Notes: generated from the letters alone by a model not told the origin. A stretch of DNA of 64,000 bases from Prescottella defluvii (GCA_029690005.1 CP121458.1:3844001-3908000); one strand, 5' to 3'; numbered from the stretch's first letter, positions 24,142 through 34,829 are shown. A program made the numbers and translations.

Positions 24142-26503
24142 GTGGAAACCAGCCCCGACGGCGATCTCGAATTGCTCCACCGCTACTGGATGGCGGCGAA
24201 CTATCTGACGGTGGCGCAGATCTACCTCCGTGACAACGTGCTGCTGCGCAGGCCACTGGTGGCGCCGGACATCAAGCCGCGGCTGCTCGGGCACTGGGCA
24301 CCAGTCCCGGACTGTCGCTCGTGTACGCGCACCTCGACCGGCTCATCCGCCGCACCGACGCCGACGTCCTGTTCGATCGCCGGCCCCGGTCACGGCGGTC
24401 CCGCCGTCGTCGCGAACACGTACCTCGAGGGACGTATTCGGAGCGGTTCCCGGACGTCACGCCCGACGAGGCCGGGCTGCGCCGGTTGGCGCGGCAGTTC
24501 TCCACGCCCGGCGGCATTCCGAGTCATTCCGGCGTGGAGACGCCGGGATCGATCAACGAGGGCGGCGAGCTCGGGTATTCGCTCGCGCACGCGGCGGGCG
24601 CGGCGATGGACAACCCCGACCTGATCGTCGCGTGCGTCGTCGGTGACGGCGAGGCGGAGACCGGGCCGCTGTCGGCGTCGTGGAAGGCCCCGTTCTTCCT
24701 CGACCCGGCACACGACGGCGCCGTGCTGCCGATCCTGCACCTCAACGGGTACAAGATCTCGGGCCCGACCGTGCTCGGCGCCGCTCCGACGAGGAGGTGC
24801 TGGCGCTGTTGCACGCGTTCGGCCTGGGATCCCGTGCTGGTCTCCGGCGACGATCCGCCGCAGGTCCACCGGGACATGGCCGTGACGATCGATCGCGCCT
24901 ACACCGCGATCACCCGGATCCGCCGCGACGCCCGCGAATCCGGCTTCACGGAGCGCCCGCGATGGCCGGCGATCGTCCTGCGCACGCCGAAGGGCTGGAC
25001 GGGCCCGAGCATCGTGGACGGCCTCGAGGTCGAGGGCACGTTCCGAGCGCACCAGGTTCCGGTCGCCGACGTCCGCGACGACCCCTCGCACCTGCGGATC
25101 CTCGAGCAGTGGATGCTGTCGTACCGACCCGAGGAACAGTTCGACGCGCAGGGCAGGCTGGTCCCCGAACTCGCCGCGCTCGCGCCGGACGGTGACCGAC
25201 GGATGGGCGCGAACCCGCACGCGAACGGCGGGCAACTCCTGCGCCCGCTGGAACTGCCCGCCGCGGACCGGTACGCCGTCGAGGTCCCGTCGCCGGGCGC
25301 GATCCACCACGAGACCACCCGGCCCCTCGGCGAGTTCCTCCGCGACGTCTACGTCGCCAACCCCGACAACTTCCGACTCGTTCTGTCCCGACGAGACCAA
25401 CAGCAACCGCCTGGGCGCGGTGTTCGAGGTGACGGACCGCTGCTTCGTGGGCACCCTCCTTCCGGGCGACGACCACGTCGGCCATCACGGCCGGGTGATG
25501 GAGGTGCTGTCGGAGCACCTGTGCCAGGGCTGGCTCGAGGGCTACCTCCTGACCGGCCGGCACGGGCTGTTCGCGACGTACGAGGCGTTCGCGATGGTCA
25601 GTGCCTCGATGACGATTCAGCACGCCAAGTGGCTCGAGCGTTCGCGCTCCATCGGCTGGCGAGACCCGGTGGCGAGCCTGAACATCCTGCTGACGTCGAC
25701 CTGCTGGCGCAACGACCACAACGGGTTCTCACATCAGGGCCCGGGGCTGATCGACACCGTCCTGTCGCTGTCCGGGGCGTCACCCGCGCAGACCTGCCCC
25801 CGGACGCGAATTCGCTGCTGGTGGTCGCCGAACGGGTCTTCGACTCCCGGGACTGCGTCGATCTGCTGGTGGTGGACAAGCAGTCCCACCCGCAGTACCT
25901 GACGCTCGAGCAGGCGCGCAAGCACGTCGCGGCCGGTGCGTCGGTGTGGGACTGGGCCGGGACCGAGAACGGTGACGGAAGCGAACCCGACATCGTGCTG
26001 GCGTGCGTCGGCGATGTTCCGACCGAGGAGATCCTCGCCGCCGCGGCGCTGCTGCGTGGGCACGTACCCGAACTGCGGGTGCGGGTGGTCAACGTCGTCG
26101 ACCTGATGTCGATGGCGCCGGCCGACATCCACCCGCACGGGCGCCGGCACGACGCCTTCGCGGAACTGTTCACCGAGGACGTCGACGTCGTCGTCGCGTG
26201 GCACGGCTACGCCCGCGCCTTCCACCAACTGCTCCACGGGTGGGCGAACCCGACCGATTCCACGTCCGCGGCTACACCGAGCAGGGCACGACCACCACCC
26301 CGTTCGACATGGTGGTGCTCAACCACATGAGCCGCTACCACCTCGCGATCGAGGCGCTGCGCCGAAGCCGTCGCGTGCCCGACGGTGCCGCCGAGCTGAC
26401 GGGCTACTGCGAACGAATGCTCGACCGGCACCACGCCTACGTCCGCGAGCACCTCGAGGATATGCCGGAGGTGCGGGGATGGGTGTGGCCCGAGCCGGTG
26501 TGA
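24142..26503 (+). CDS. xfp: Xylulose-5-phosphate/fructose-6-phosphate phosphoketolase (multiple frame breaks)
   Basis: Thiamine-diphosphate enzyme that cleaves xylulose 5-phosphate (or fructose 6-phosphate) to acetyl phosphate and glyceraldehyde 3-phosphate (or erythrose 4-phosphate). About 787 residues. Seen: [58 protein letters not shown], the ETNSNR active-site motif, [18 protein letters not shown], and [16 protein letters not shown]. Breaks near 24297 (G run short by one), 24383 (extra G), 24785 and 24825 (compensating), 25390, 25790 and 26250. The only plus-strand gene in this module. Confidence 0.93.
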
Positions 26504-26522
26504 TCCGCCTGGCCGGCCGCGG

Positions 26523-27378
26523 TCAGATACCGAGCTTCAGCCCGGCGCCGGCGTCGACCCGCAACTGCTGGCCGGTGACGAAGCGGGACTCGTCCGACGC
26601 CAGGTACACGACGGCGTGCGAGATGTCCGCGGATCGACCCACGGCGTCGGCATGGCCTGCATGAACGGGAACGTCACCTTCGCGTCCTCGGCGGTGGGAT
26701 TCTCGAGGTCGGGCGGAACGTCTTGTACATCGGCGCGCTCTGCAGCATGTCGGTGTCGACGTTGGTGGATGGATGGCGTTCACCCGAATCGAGCTGGGCC
26801 CCAAGGTGAGTGCCAGCGACTCGGTGTAGGTCCCGATCATCTTCTTCGCGCAGCCCGTAACCGTCGCCGCCTGGCCCCTGCATCGCCTGCTGGCCGTTGA
26901 TGCCCGTCTGCGGGACCAGGCCGGCAACCGAACCGGTGGCGATGATCGACGCCCCGGCCTTCAGGTACGGCATGGCCGCGTGGATGGTGTTGACGACTCC
27001 GACGAAATCGACGTCGAACGCGTCGACGAAGCCCCGTGGCGGAACGTCGTTGCCGAGCGGGCAGATGCCCGCGTTGGCGACGACGACATCGAGGCGTCCC
27101 AACGTCGCGACCGCCGACGCGAGTGCCTGCTCGAGCGCGGCCCGGTCCCGCACGTCGACCTTCGCGGTGACGATCCGCCGCCCCGCCTTCTCGACCAGTC
27201 GCCCGGTCTCGTCGAGATCGGCCTGGGTGGCGAGCGGGTACTCGTTGGTCTCGATGTCTTCGCAGATATCGAACGCGATGATGTCGGCGCCCTCGTCGGC
27301 GAGGTGAACCGCGTGACTGCGGCCCTGCCCGCGCGCGGCGCCCGTGATCAGAACGACTTTCCCGGAAACCCGATCCAT
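26523..27378 (-). CDS. Mycofactocin-coupled short-chain dehydrogenase/reductase (frame broken)
   Basis: SDR of about 284 residues. Seen: VVLITGAARGQGRSHAVHLADEGADIIAFDIC, split here into the TGxxxGxG cofactor motif and the GADIIAFDIC segment typical of mycofactocin-dependent SDRs, ANAGI, a YGLRK-type YxxxK pair after repair, and PADISHAVVYLASDESRFVTG. Such SDRs hold NAD tightly and hand electrons to mycofactocin; substrates are alcohols or carveol-like compounds in studied cases. Breaks near 26870, 26770 and 26690. ATG 27378 follows GGAGG. Confidence 0.86.
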
Positions 27379-27396
27379 CAGATGTCCTCCGTGCCC

Positions 27397-27433
27397 ATTC
27401 ACTGTGGGCGGCGCATCGCCGCCCACAGTGAAT
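27397..27433. repeat. Perfect 17-base inverted repeat between rsmB and the SDR gene
   Basis: Arms 27397-27413 and 27417-27433 (ATTCACTGTGGGCGGCG and its complement) with a 3-base loop. It lies 47 bases after the rsmB stop and about 19 bases before the SDR start on the minus strand. It could be the rsmB terminator, although no T run follows, or a structure in the SDR leader. Confidence 0.8.
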
Positions 27434-27479
27434 TAGAACACGTGCCACTGTGAGGCAGGGCACATTTTCCAGGCTGAGT

Positions 27480-28957
27480 TCAGCCCTCGAGCGGCCTCTT
27501 CAGCGCCGCCATGAACATCGCGTCCGTACCGTGCCGGTGCGGCCACAGCTGCACGCCCGGACCGTCCCCGAGGCCCGGAACTCCGGGGACCAGCTCGCGG
27601 GTGTCGAGCGGGATCGCACCGTGCCGACGTACCGCGTCCGCGACCACCGTGACCGTCTCGGCGACGTGCGGCGAGCACGTCGAATAGAGCACGACTCCGC
27701 CCGGTCGGACGAGCTTCAGCGCCGATTCGAGCAGCTCACGCTGCAGCTTCGCCAGGCCCGCCACGTCCGACGGCTGCCGCCGCCAGCGTGCCTCGGGCCG
27801 CCGGCGCAACGCGCCGAGGCCGGTGCACGGAGCGTCCACGAGGATCCGGTCGTAACCACCGTCCAGTCCGGGATCGCGGCCGTCCGCGACGTGGACGTCG
27901 ACGGGCAGACCGCGAGTGGTCTTGCGAATCAGGTCGGCCCGGTGCTCGGCCGGCTCCACCGCGTCGAGTCGGCCGCCCTCGATGTCGGCCAGCGCGCCGA
28001 GCAGCGCGGCCTTGCCGCCGGGACCCGCGCACAGATCGAGCCAGCGGCCGCCGTCCGGGCCGTCGAGCGGCGCGAGCGTCAACGCCCGGGCCACCAGCTG
28101 GCTGCCCTCGTCCTGGACACCCGCGAGACCCTCGCGGACCGCGTCGAGCAGGCCGGGGTCGCCGCCGTCGAGATGCACCGCGTACGGCGAGTACGGGCCC
28201 GACCTCACCGCCGGTGACGAGCGCCAGTTCCTCCGCCGAGATCTCGCCGGGCGCGCCACCAGGTGGACAGCTGGGCGGGCGTCGTCCGCGATCAGTACGT
28301 CCTGGAGCTCGCCGGCGTCCACGCCGAGCGAGTCGGCGAAGGCCTGCGCGATCCACTTGGGATGCGCGTATCGGAACGCGAGATGGCCCACCGGGTCGGC
28401 GACGGCGTCGGGCGCCAGCTCGGCCACCCACTCGTCCTCCGTCTTCTCCGACACCCGCCGCAGCACCGCGTTGACGAATCCCGCCTTGCCGGAGCCGGCC
28501 TCGGCGCGCACCAGATCGACCGACGTCGCGACCGCGGCGTGGGCGCGATGCGCGTGCGCAGCAACTGGTAGGTGCCGAGCTGAAGGACGTCGAGGAGCGG
28601 ACCGTCGATCTCGTCGATCGGGCGGCCCGCACAGCTCGCAATGACGGCGTCGAGCAGGCCGCGGGCCCGGGCCGCGCCGTAGGCCAGCTCGGTCGCCAGC
28701 GCGGCGTCGCGGCCGTCGAGGCGACGTTCCCGAAGCAGTCCCGGCAGAACGAGATTCGCGTACGCGTCCCGCTCCCGAACCGCGCGCAGCACGTCGCGGG
28801 CCGCGCGCCGCGGCTGATCGATCGACGCCTGCGCCGGATCGGGTCGCCGGGCCTGCCGGGGCCTGCTGCGGTCGCCTTGCCGTCCTTGGCCGCCGGGGCG
28901 TCCGCCCTGACGACCGGATCCCCCGGATCGCCGCGCCGGTCGCTTCTCGTCGCTCAC
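27480..28957 (-). CDS. rsmB: 16S rRNA (cytosine-967-C5)-methyltransferase RsmB (frame broken)
   Basis: NusB-like N-terminal RNA-binding domain ([39 protein letters not shown]) followed by the SAM-dependent NOL1/NOP2/Sun domain: [14 protein letters not shown] (SAM loop), [18 protein letters not shown] and [10 protein letters not shown] (the two catalytic cysteine motifs). A basic Gly/Arg-rich tail of about 45 residues precedes the NusB part. Breaks near 28550 and 28240. GTG 28957 overlaps the fmt stop (GTGA), so fmt-rsmB are coupled as in other actinobacteria. Confidence 0.93.
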
Positions 28958-29876
28958 TGTGCCCGCACCTCTCCGTCGAGACGCGCACCGCGCGCCCAGT
29001 CCACTGCCGCCATCTGCTTCTTGCCCTGCGGCTGGACCTGCCCGAGCCGCACCGCGGTCGTCGACGTGCCCACGTAGAAACCGTCCTTGCGGATCTCGAT
29101 CCGTCCCGGCGGCAGCGTCTCCTCCACCAGGGTCACCGGTCCGACCTTGACCCGCAGATCGCCGATCATCGTCCAGGCGCCGGGGGCCGGCGTCACCGAC
29201 CGGACGTGGCGATGCACAGCGAGTGCCGGCTGGTCCCAACGGATCCGGGCCGACTCGACCGTCACCTTCGGCGCGTGCGAGATGCCCTCCCGAGGCTGCG
29301 CGACGGCGTGCAGCGCGCCGTCCTCGACGCCGTCGAGCACGTTCTCGAGCAGGATCGCGCCGCACTCGGCGAGCCGGCCGAGCAGCTCACCCGCCGTATC
29401 GGTGGTCCGGATCGCCTCGGTCACCACGCCGTACACGGGCCCGGTGTCCATCCCCTCGTCGAGCGCGAACACGGTTGCGCCCGTCATCTCGTCACCCGCG
29501 TTGATCGCGGCCTGGACGGGGCGGCTCCGCGCCACGCCGGCAGCAGCGAGAAGTGCAGATTCATCCACCCGTGACGCGGCACGTCGAGGACCGGTCGCGG
29601 CAGCAGATTGCCGTACGCGACGACGGGGCAGGCGTCGGGCGCGAGTTCCTGCAGTCGGGCGAGGAACTCCGGGTCGGACGCCGACTTCGGCGTGAGCACC
29701 TCGATGCCGTGTTCGTCGGCGAGCTGCCCGATCGGCGAGCGCACGATCTTGCGGCCGCGGCCGGCGACGGCGTCGGGACGGGTGACGACGGCGACCACCT
29801 CGTGCCGTCCGGATTCGATGAGCCGCCGCAACGACGGCACGGCCGGTTCGGGCGTCCCCGCGAAGACGATCCGCAT
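28954..29876 (-). CDS. fmt: Methionyl-tRNA formyltransferase (one frame break)
   Basis: Formylates initiator Met-tRNA using 10-formyl-tetrahydrofolate. Seen: [35 protein letters not shown] across the break, catalytic region [20 protein letters not shown], and the C-terminal tRNA-binding domain ending GEVRAQ. The frame breaks near 29525 within the [10 protein letters not shown] motif; repaired length about 307. ATG 29876. The upstream priA neighbour seen in Mycobacterium is displaced by a 19-kb insertion. Confidence 0.94.
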
Positions 29877-29995
29877 CAGCGCCGGACCTCCGTTCGGGAG
29901 GAACGGGTGGTCCGGCGGGTGGTCTCAGAGTTCACGAGGGCGGCTCCCGGAGCGTCGAATCCCGGCGGCGCCGGAAGAGGGTTCACCCCGAGATT

Positions 29996-31706
29996 CTACG
30001 GAGCGCTCCCCTCCCCGGTGAGCGCCGCCTGCACCCGTGCGGTGTCCTCGTCGGACCACCCCTCGGGCTGCAGAATCCGCGCCCACATCCCGGCCGCCTC
30101 GGGGCCGTACGAATGACCGTGTCCGGCCGGGACGTCCGCGGAGAACACCATGTCGAGGGTCACCTGCCAGAAGGTCACGAAGGGCATCCACGTCATGTTG
30201 GGTCCACGTCGCGGCCCCGCGGCTCCTTCAGCCAGTCGGGCTCGTGGAACAGCAGGTTCGGCGACCACCACACGATGGGGTCGCTCGCGTGCTGCCAGTA
30301 CACGATCCTGCGCAGCTTCCACGGCGTGCCGAGATCGAGGTCCTCGGGATCCGACGCGAACCGCACCGAAGCGCCGTCCCCACCACGGGCAGGATCTCGG
30401 GCGATCCGGATCACGGGCCTCGGTCACCTCCTGCCATTGCGGCGTGAAGTTCGGGGTTCCGACCCACAGGCCGCCGTCGACGCGCGCTGCCATGTCCTGG
30501 AACCCGGCGAAGGCGTTCTGGCCACCGTACGACCCGAGGCTCTCGCCGAACACCACCAGTTTGGGCCGCGTCTCGACGGGGAGGTCGATCCACCGGGCGA
30601 ACACCGCGTTGAAGAGGGCGCGCCCGGCGATCTGCGGACTCTCCCGGTCTGCGATGAAGGCCAACGGGCTCGGCAGGAACGAGTACTGCATGGACGCGAT
30701 CGCGGTGTCGCCGGCCTCGATGTACTCGATCGACGACGCCACGTTCTGATTCACCCAGCCGCGACCCGTCGTCGTATTGACGGCCAGGACCTTTCGCTCC
30801 CAGGCCTTCGTCCGGTCCAGTTCGGCGACCACCAGGTTCGCGACCGCAGGCACGGACTCGGCCGATTCCCGTCCGGCATACACCCGGATCGGTTCCTTCG
30901 CGGGACGTCCGGTGACCGCGGTGATCTCGGCCGCTCCCGGGCCGCGGCCGACGAACGTGCGGCCTTCCTGCCCGAGCGTGTCCACGCCTGCGCGGACGCC
31001 GGCGACCCGCTCCGTTCGGGACGGTCGGCTGTTCGACGCCCTCGGCGGTCGCGGTGTCGGCGCCCGAGAAACTCCAGTTGGCGAACGCAACCAGGCCGTT
31101 GTAGAGCGCACCGTTGACGAGCAGGACGGCGAGTACGACGGCGATCGCCAGGCCCGCCACGTCGGCCGCGGGCCGCGGAACGAGGCGCCGGGCCAGGTCG
31201 GCGAGCTTCCGCGTCCCGACCCGTATCCCGCGTCCCGCCTCGAGGAGCACGAACCACACCGCGAGAGCGATGAGCGCCACCAGCAGCACGTTGGCCTGGC
31301 TGTCGTGCGGATGCCGACGAGGTCGCGAACGTAGTCTCTGCCACACCGCCCCGAGCACCAGGAAGACGGGAACGATGACGACGGTGGCGGCGGCGAGAAT
31401 CCACCAGCCGATCCGCTTGGTGCGTGCCGACCACGCCGGTTGCACGCCGCACGAGCGGACCACCCAGGCCGCGAGACGACCGAACCCGTACCCCGCGGCC
31501 ACCGATATGCCGGTCGCGACGCCCTGCAGGTACCAGGCCCGGGGCAGCGGCGAAGGACTGATCGACCACGTGAAGAAGACCAGCGCCACCGCCAGCCCGA
31601 CAGGGTTCGAACGGCGCAGGTAGGCCCGGAGTCCGGCCCAGCGGCCGGCGGTCGTTGGACGCGGGTCGGCAGAGCCGTTGTCGGCCCGTTCGGGAGCTAT
31701 GGTCAT
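29996..31706 (-). CDS. Alpha/beta-hydrolase membrane protein (Abhydrolase_9 family; frame broken)
   Basis: About 570 residues. The N-terminal half is a membrane domain with four to five hydrophobic helices (for example VGLAVALVFFTWSIS, IGWWILAAATVVIVPVFLVLG, ANVLLVALIALAVWFVLL, VAGLAIAVVLAVLLVNGAL), as in Abhydrolase_9_N. The C-terminal half is an alpha/beta hydrolase with nucleophile elbow FGESLGSYGG and motifs AVNTTTGRGWVN and WVGTPNFTPQW. Breaks near 31020, 30390 and 30210. The family is common in mycolate bacteria; substrate unknown, perhaps an envelope lipid. Divergent from the polysaccharide locus, sharing a 105-base spacer. Confidence 0.82.
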
Positions 31707-31811
31707 GCGCCGAACGATAGATGTCACACCGAACGGTCTGTAGACCTGGCCCCGGACGGCGTGTACACCGGAATTGCGGGGCACTCCCGCTACACCGTTT
31801 CGGAGGTGGAC

Positions 31812-32017
31812 ATGTCCGGCATCGCAAGCAAATTCGACAAGGCATTCGAGTCCGGCCGGTCGACGACCTGGCCGACGCTCCGGTGACGGCGCTGCGGGGG
31901 CTGAGCGAGTCCGACGCCGAGCACCTGCGCGCCGCATTCGGGATCAGCACCGTCCGAGACCTCGGCACGAACAAGTTCTTCCTCTGGGCGCAGGCGATCG
32001 CCCGCCTCGCCGACTAG
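31812..32017 (+). CDS. Small conserved helix-hairpin-helix-like protein (one frame break)
   Basis: About 67 residues starting MSGIASKFDKAFESG, then after a break near 31857, PVDDLADAPVTALRGLSESDAEHLRAAFG, ISTVRDLGTNKFF, WAQAIARLAD. The LSESDAEHLRAAFGISTVRDL section resembles helix-hairpin-helix segments of DUF4332-type proteins (inference). ATG 31812 follows GGAGGTGG closely. It precedes the polysaccharide locus by about 490 bases. Function unknown. Confidence 0.65.
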
Positions 32018-32471
32018 CCGACACCGGTCCCCACAACGCCACGCCGCGCCAGGGCGCGGGCACACCCGCGTGCGGAGCCGCCACGACAGTCGCCCGATAC
32101 CACGGGTTCGCCCAAAATCCGGAACGCCACGCCGGTCCGCGGTCTTCCATTTCCCTTGATTGACGTGCGCGGGTGAATTGCTCGAGGTAGCTTTCGATGC
32201 ACCCGCTGCCCCAGCCCCCGGCAGTTCAGGGTATCTCGGAGCCACCCCGGACTCCCGGTGGCTTCTTCCCCGCCGGACCGACTCCGTAGTCGGTCCGCGC
32301 TCTCCGGACCGACCGACGAGGATCCGCTTCGGATTCGCGTCGCACGAAACAGACTGCGCGACAGCGATATTCGAGATTTCTCCTCGTTCACGAACGTGCC
32401 ACCCGCAACGCCGCGACGGCCGTTCCGTCACCGGTCCGAGCACACACGTCTTCTCGGTAAGGGGTATCGCA
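32018..32471 (+). promoter_or_regulatory. Leader region of the polysaccharide locus
   Basis: About 450 bases without a convincing gene, ahead of the nucleotide-sugar dehydrogenase. It holds a perfect 10-base inverted repeat at 32274-32297 followed by another GGACCGAC at 32305-32312, and an SD-like AAGGGG at 32459-32464. A promoter is expected here, but no strong -35/-10 pair could be picked by eye. Confidence 0.45.
32274..32297. repeat. Inverted repeat CGGACCGACT-N4-AGTCGGTCCG
   Basis: Perfect 10-base arms 32274-32283 and 32288-32297; the half-site GGACCGAC recurs directly at 32305-32312. Spacing and a third half-site suggest a regulator-binding site more than a terminator. Confidence 0.6.
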
Positions 32472-32510
32472 ATGCTTTTGGGGATACGAAGCCCAGCCAC
32501 ACCACCGTGA
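32472..32510 (+). other. Possible 12-residue leader peptide, or the true 5' end of the dehydrogenase
   Basis: ATG 32472 with AAGGGG 7 bases upstream encodes MLLGIRSPATPP and stops at TGA 32508-32510, overlapping the GTG (32507) of the dehydrogenase, which has no ribosome site of its own. Either a coupled leader ORF or, given the many indels in this sequence, the real start of the dehydrogenase with one base lost or gained near 32500. Confidence 0.5.
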
Positions 32511-33808
32511 CCCGCACGGGTCTGCTCGAAGCAACCGGGTCCACGAAAGGATTCGCGTTCGACGTAGCGATCGTCGGACTGGGATATGTCGGGCTACCGA
32601 CCTCGCTGGCGTTCCACGCCGCTGGATCCACAGTGCTCGGCATCGACGTCAGCGAGGAACGGCTCGACGTCGTTCGCCGGCAGCGTGCCGATCTCGTCGA
32701 CGCGGACCGTCAGCGTCTCGCAAACGCACTGCAGGACAACGGATACGAGACGACCAGCGAGACCGCACGCCTGGCGGAAGCGGCCGCGGTGATCGTGTGC
32801 GTGCCGACCCCGGTCGACGAGCACCTCACACCCGAACTCGGAATCCTCCGCAAGGCATGTCGATCCGTCGTCGAGCACGCCGTGCCCGGTCAGGTGCTCA
32901 TCCTGACGTCCACGACCTACGTGGGCAGCACCCGGGACCTGCTCGCCTCGGAACTGGCCGCGCGAGGCCTGCAGGTAGGCGCGGATGTGTTCGTCGCCTT
33001 CAGCCCGGAGCGCATCGATCCGGGGAACGACAGGTTCACCCACGAGGAGGTTCCGCGTGTCGTGGGCGGCGTGACGCCGGCATGCACCGAGGCCGCGACG
33101 GCCGTCCTGCACCGCTACACGAAGAACGTGCACGGCGTCGAGTCGACCGATGCCGCCGAGATGACCAAGCTCGTGGAGAACACCTTCCGAGCTGTCAACA
33201 TCGCCCTCGCCAACGAATTCGCGGAGATCTGCAGGTCGCTGCGTCTGGACGTGATGGACGTGATCAACGCCGCTGCGACGAAGCCCTACGGATTCATGCC
33301 GTTCTTCCCGGGGCCGGGGGTCGGCGGCCACTGCATCCCGTGCGATCCGCACTACCTGCTGTGGCAGTTGCGCAAGAAGCGACTGAGCACTCCGCTGATC
33401 GAGCAGGCCATGAACGGGATCGCGGCCCGGCCGCACCAGGTCGCCGAGCGCGCGCGGCAGACGCTGTCCGAACACGGCTGCGGGATCGTCGGCGCACGTG
33501 TACTGGTCGTCGGCGTCGCCTACAAGCCCAACGTCGAGGATCTGCGGGAATCGCCGGCCCTGGAGATCATCGCCGACCTCGTCGAGATGGGCGCCGACGT
33601 CACGTATCACGACCCGAACTTCCCGATCCTGACCCTGCCCGACGGGACCGTCCTCACCCACGTGACCGACCCGGCAGCGTTCGAGGCCGATCTGGTGATC
33701 GTCCACACGGCGCACGACGAGGTCGACCTCGGCTGGCTCGACTCGGCGTCGGCGGTACTCGACACCACCTACCGACTGGATCGCATTCCGAGCCGAGTCG
33801 CGCTGTAG
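32507..33808 (+). CDS. Nucleotide-sugar 6-dehydrogenase (UDP-glucose / UDP-N-acetylhexosamine type)
   Basis: Oxidises the C6 hydroxyl of a UDP-sugar to a uronate with two NAD. 433 residues, intact. Seen: Rossmann VAIVGLGYVGLPTSLAF, VCVPTPVDE, STTYVGSTRDL, FSPERIDPG, KLVENTFRAVNIALANE, catalytic cysteine Cys276 in GVGGHCIPCDPHYL, and the C-terminal NAD-sugar domain VGVAYKPNVEDLRESPALEI. The KLVENTFRAVNIALANE and SPERIDPG patterns are nearest to WbpA/WecC-type enzymes acting on UDP-HexNAc, but UDP-glucose is possible. First enzyme of the polysaccharide locus. Confidence 0.9.
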   Translation: MTRTGLLEATGSTKGFAFDVAIVGLGYVGLPTSLAFHAAGSTVLGIDVSEERLDVVRRQRADLVDADRQRLANALQDNGYETTSETARLAEAAAVIVCVPTPVDEHLTPELGILRKACRSVVEHAVPGQVLILTSTTYVGSTRDLLASELAARGLQVGADVFVAFSPERIDPGNDRFTHEEVPRVVGGVTPACTEAATAVLHRYTKNVHGVESTDAAEMTKLVENTFRAVNIALANEFAEICRSLRLDVMDVINAAATKPYGFMPFFPGPGVGGHCIPCDPHYLLWQLRKKRLSTPLIEQAMNGIAARPHQVAERARQTLSEHGCGIVGARVLVVGVAYKPNVEDLRESPALEIIADLVEMGADVTYHDPNFPILTLPDGTVLTHVTDPAAFEADLVIVHTAHDEVDLGWLDSASAVLDTTYRLDRIPSRVAL

Positions 33809-33849
33809 CGACCGACCCGGAACCGCGACGAACGAAGGGAATGCGCACG

Positions 33850-34829
33850 ATGAGAACCACAGTCACCGGAGGGGCCGGATTCATCGGCAGTCACCTGGTG
33901 GAGCACCTCCTGCGACAGGGAGACGAAGTGGTCGTGCTCGACGACCTGTCGACCGGCAGACTCACCAACCTCGCAGCGGTCGCCGACGCCGACGGCTTCC
34001 GCTTCGTGGAGGGGTCGATCCTCGACCGCGACGCGGTCGAGCGCGTCGTCGCAGGCTCGGACCGGGTGTTCCACCTCGCCGCGGCCGTCGGTGTCCGGTT
34101 GATCGTCGACCGACCGCTCGACAGCCTGCGCACGAACATCCACGGCACCGAGAACGTCCTGGACGCATGCAGCGACGCGGGATCCATCCTGTTGCTGGCG
34201 TCGACGAGCGAGATCTACGGCAAGAACACCTCCGATGCCCTGTCGGAGGATTCCGATCGCATCCTCGGTTCCCCCTCACCGCCCGGTGGACGTACGCCGC
34301 CGCGAAGGGGATCGACGAGGCGTTCGCGCACGCGTACTGGCGGGAGTTCGGGCTGCAGGTGGCGACGGTGCGCCTGTTCAACACCGTCGGCCCGCGGCAG
34401 ACGGGGCGATACGGGATGGTCGTCCCGACGCTGGTCGGACAGGCGCTGCGCGGCGAACCGCTCACAGTGTTCGGAGACGGACTCCAGACGCGGTGCTTCT
34501 CGTACGTCGAGGACGTGGTGCCGGCGATGGTCGCGATCGCCGCAGAGCCCACCGCATACGGTCAGGCGTTCAACCTCGGTGGGGCGCGGGAGATCTCGAT
34601 CGTCCAACTCGCCGAGCGGGTGATCGAGGTGCTCGGCTCCGACAGTCCGATCACGCTGGTGCCGTACGACCAGGCATACGCGCCGGGATACGAGGACATG
34701 CGCCGCCGGGTTCCCGACAATCGGCGCGCCCGCGAGTTGGTGGGCTTCGAGCCCGTCACGCCCCTCGACGACATCATCGTGCGTGTCGCTGCGGGGCTGT
34801 CGGAGTCTGAACCCGCACACGGTCCGTGA
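33850..34829 (+). CDS. NAD-dependent sugar epimerase/dehydratase (one frame break)
   Basis: Extended SDR acting on a nucleotide sugar. Seen: TVTGGAGFIGSHLVEHL (NAD loop), VVLDDLSTG, HLAAAVGV, STSEIYG, YAAAKGID (YxxxK), RLFNTVGPRQTGRYGMVVP, FSYVEDVVPA, FNLGG. About 326 residues. ATG 33850 is preferred over ATG 33841 because AAGGGA at 33835-33840 gives 9-base spacing only to the second. Break near 34272. It follows the dehydrogenase by 41 bases and probably epimerises or decarboxylates its product, or makes a second sugar donor. Confidence 0.88.
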
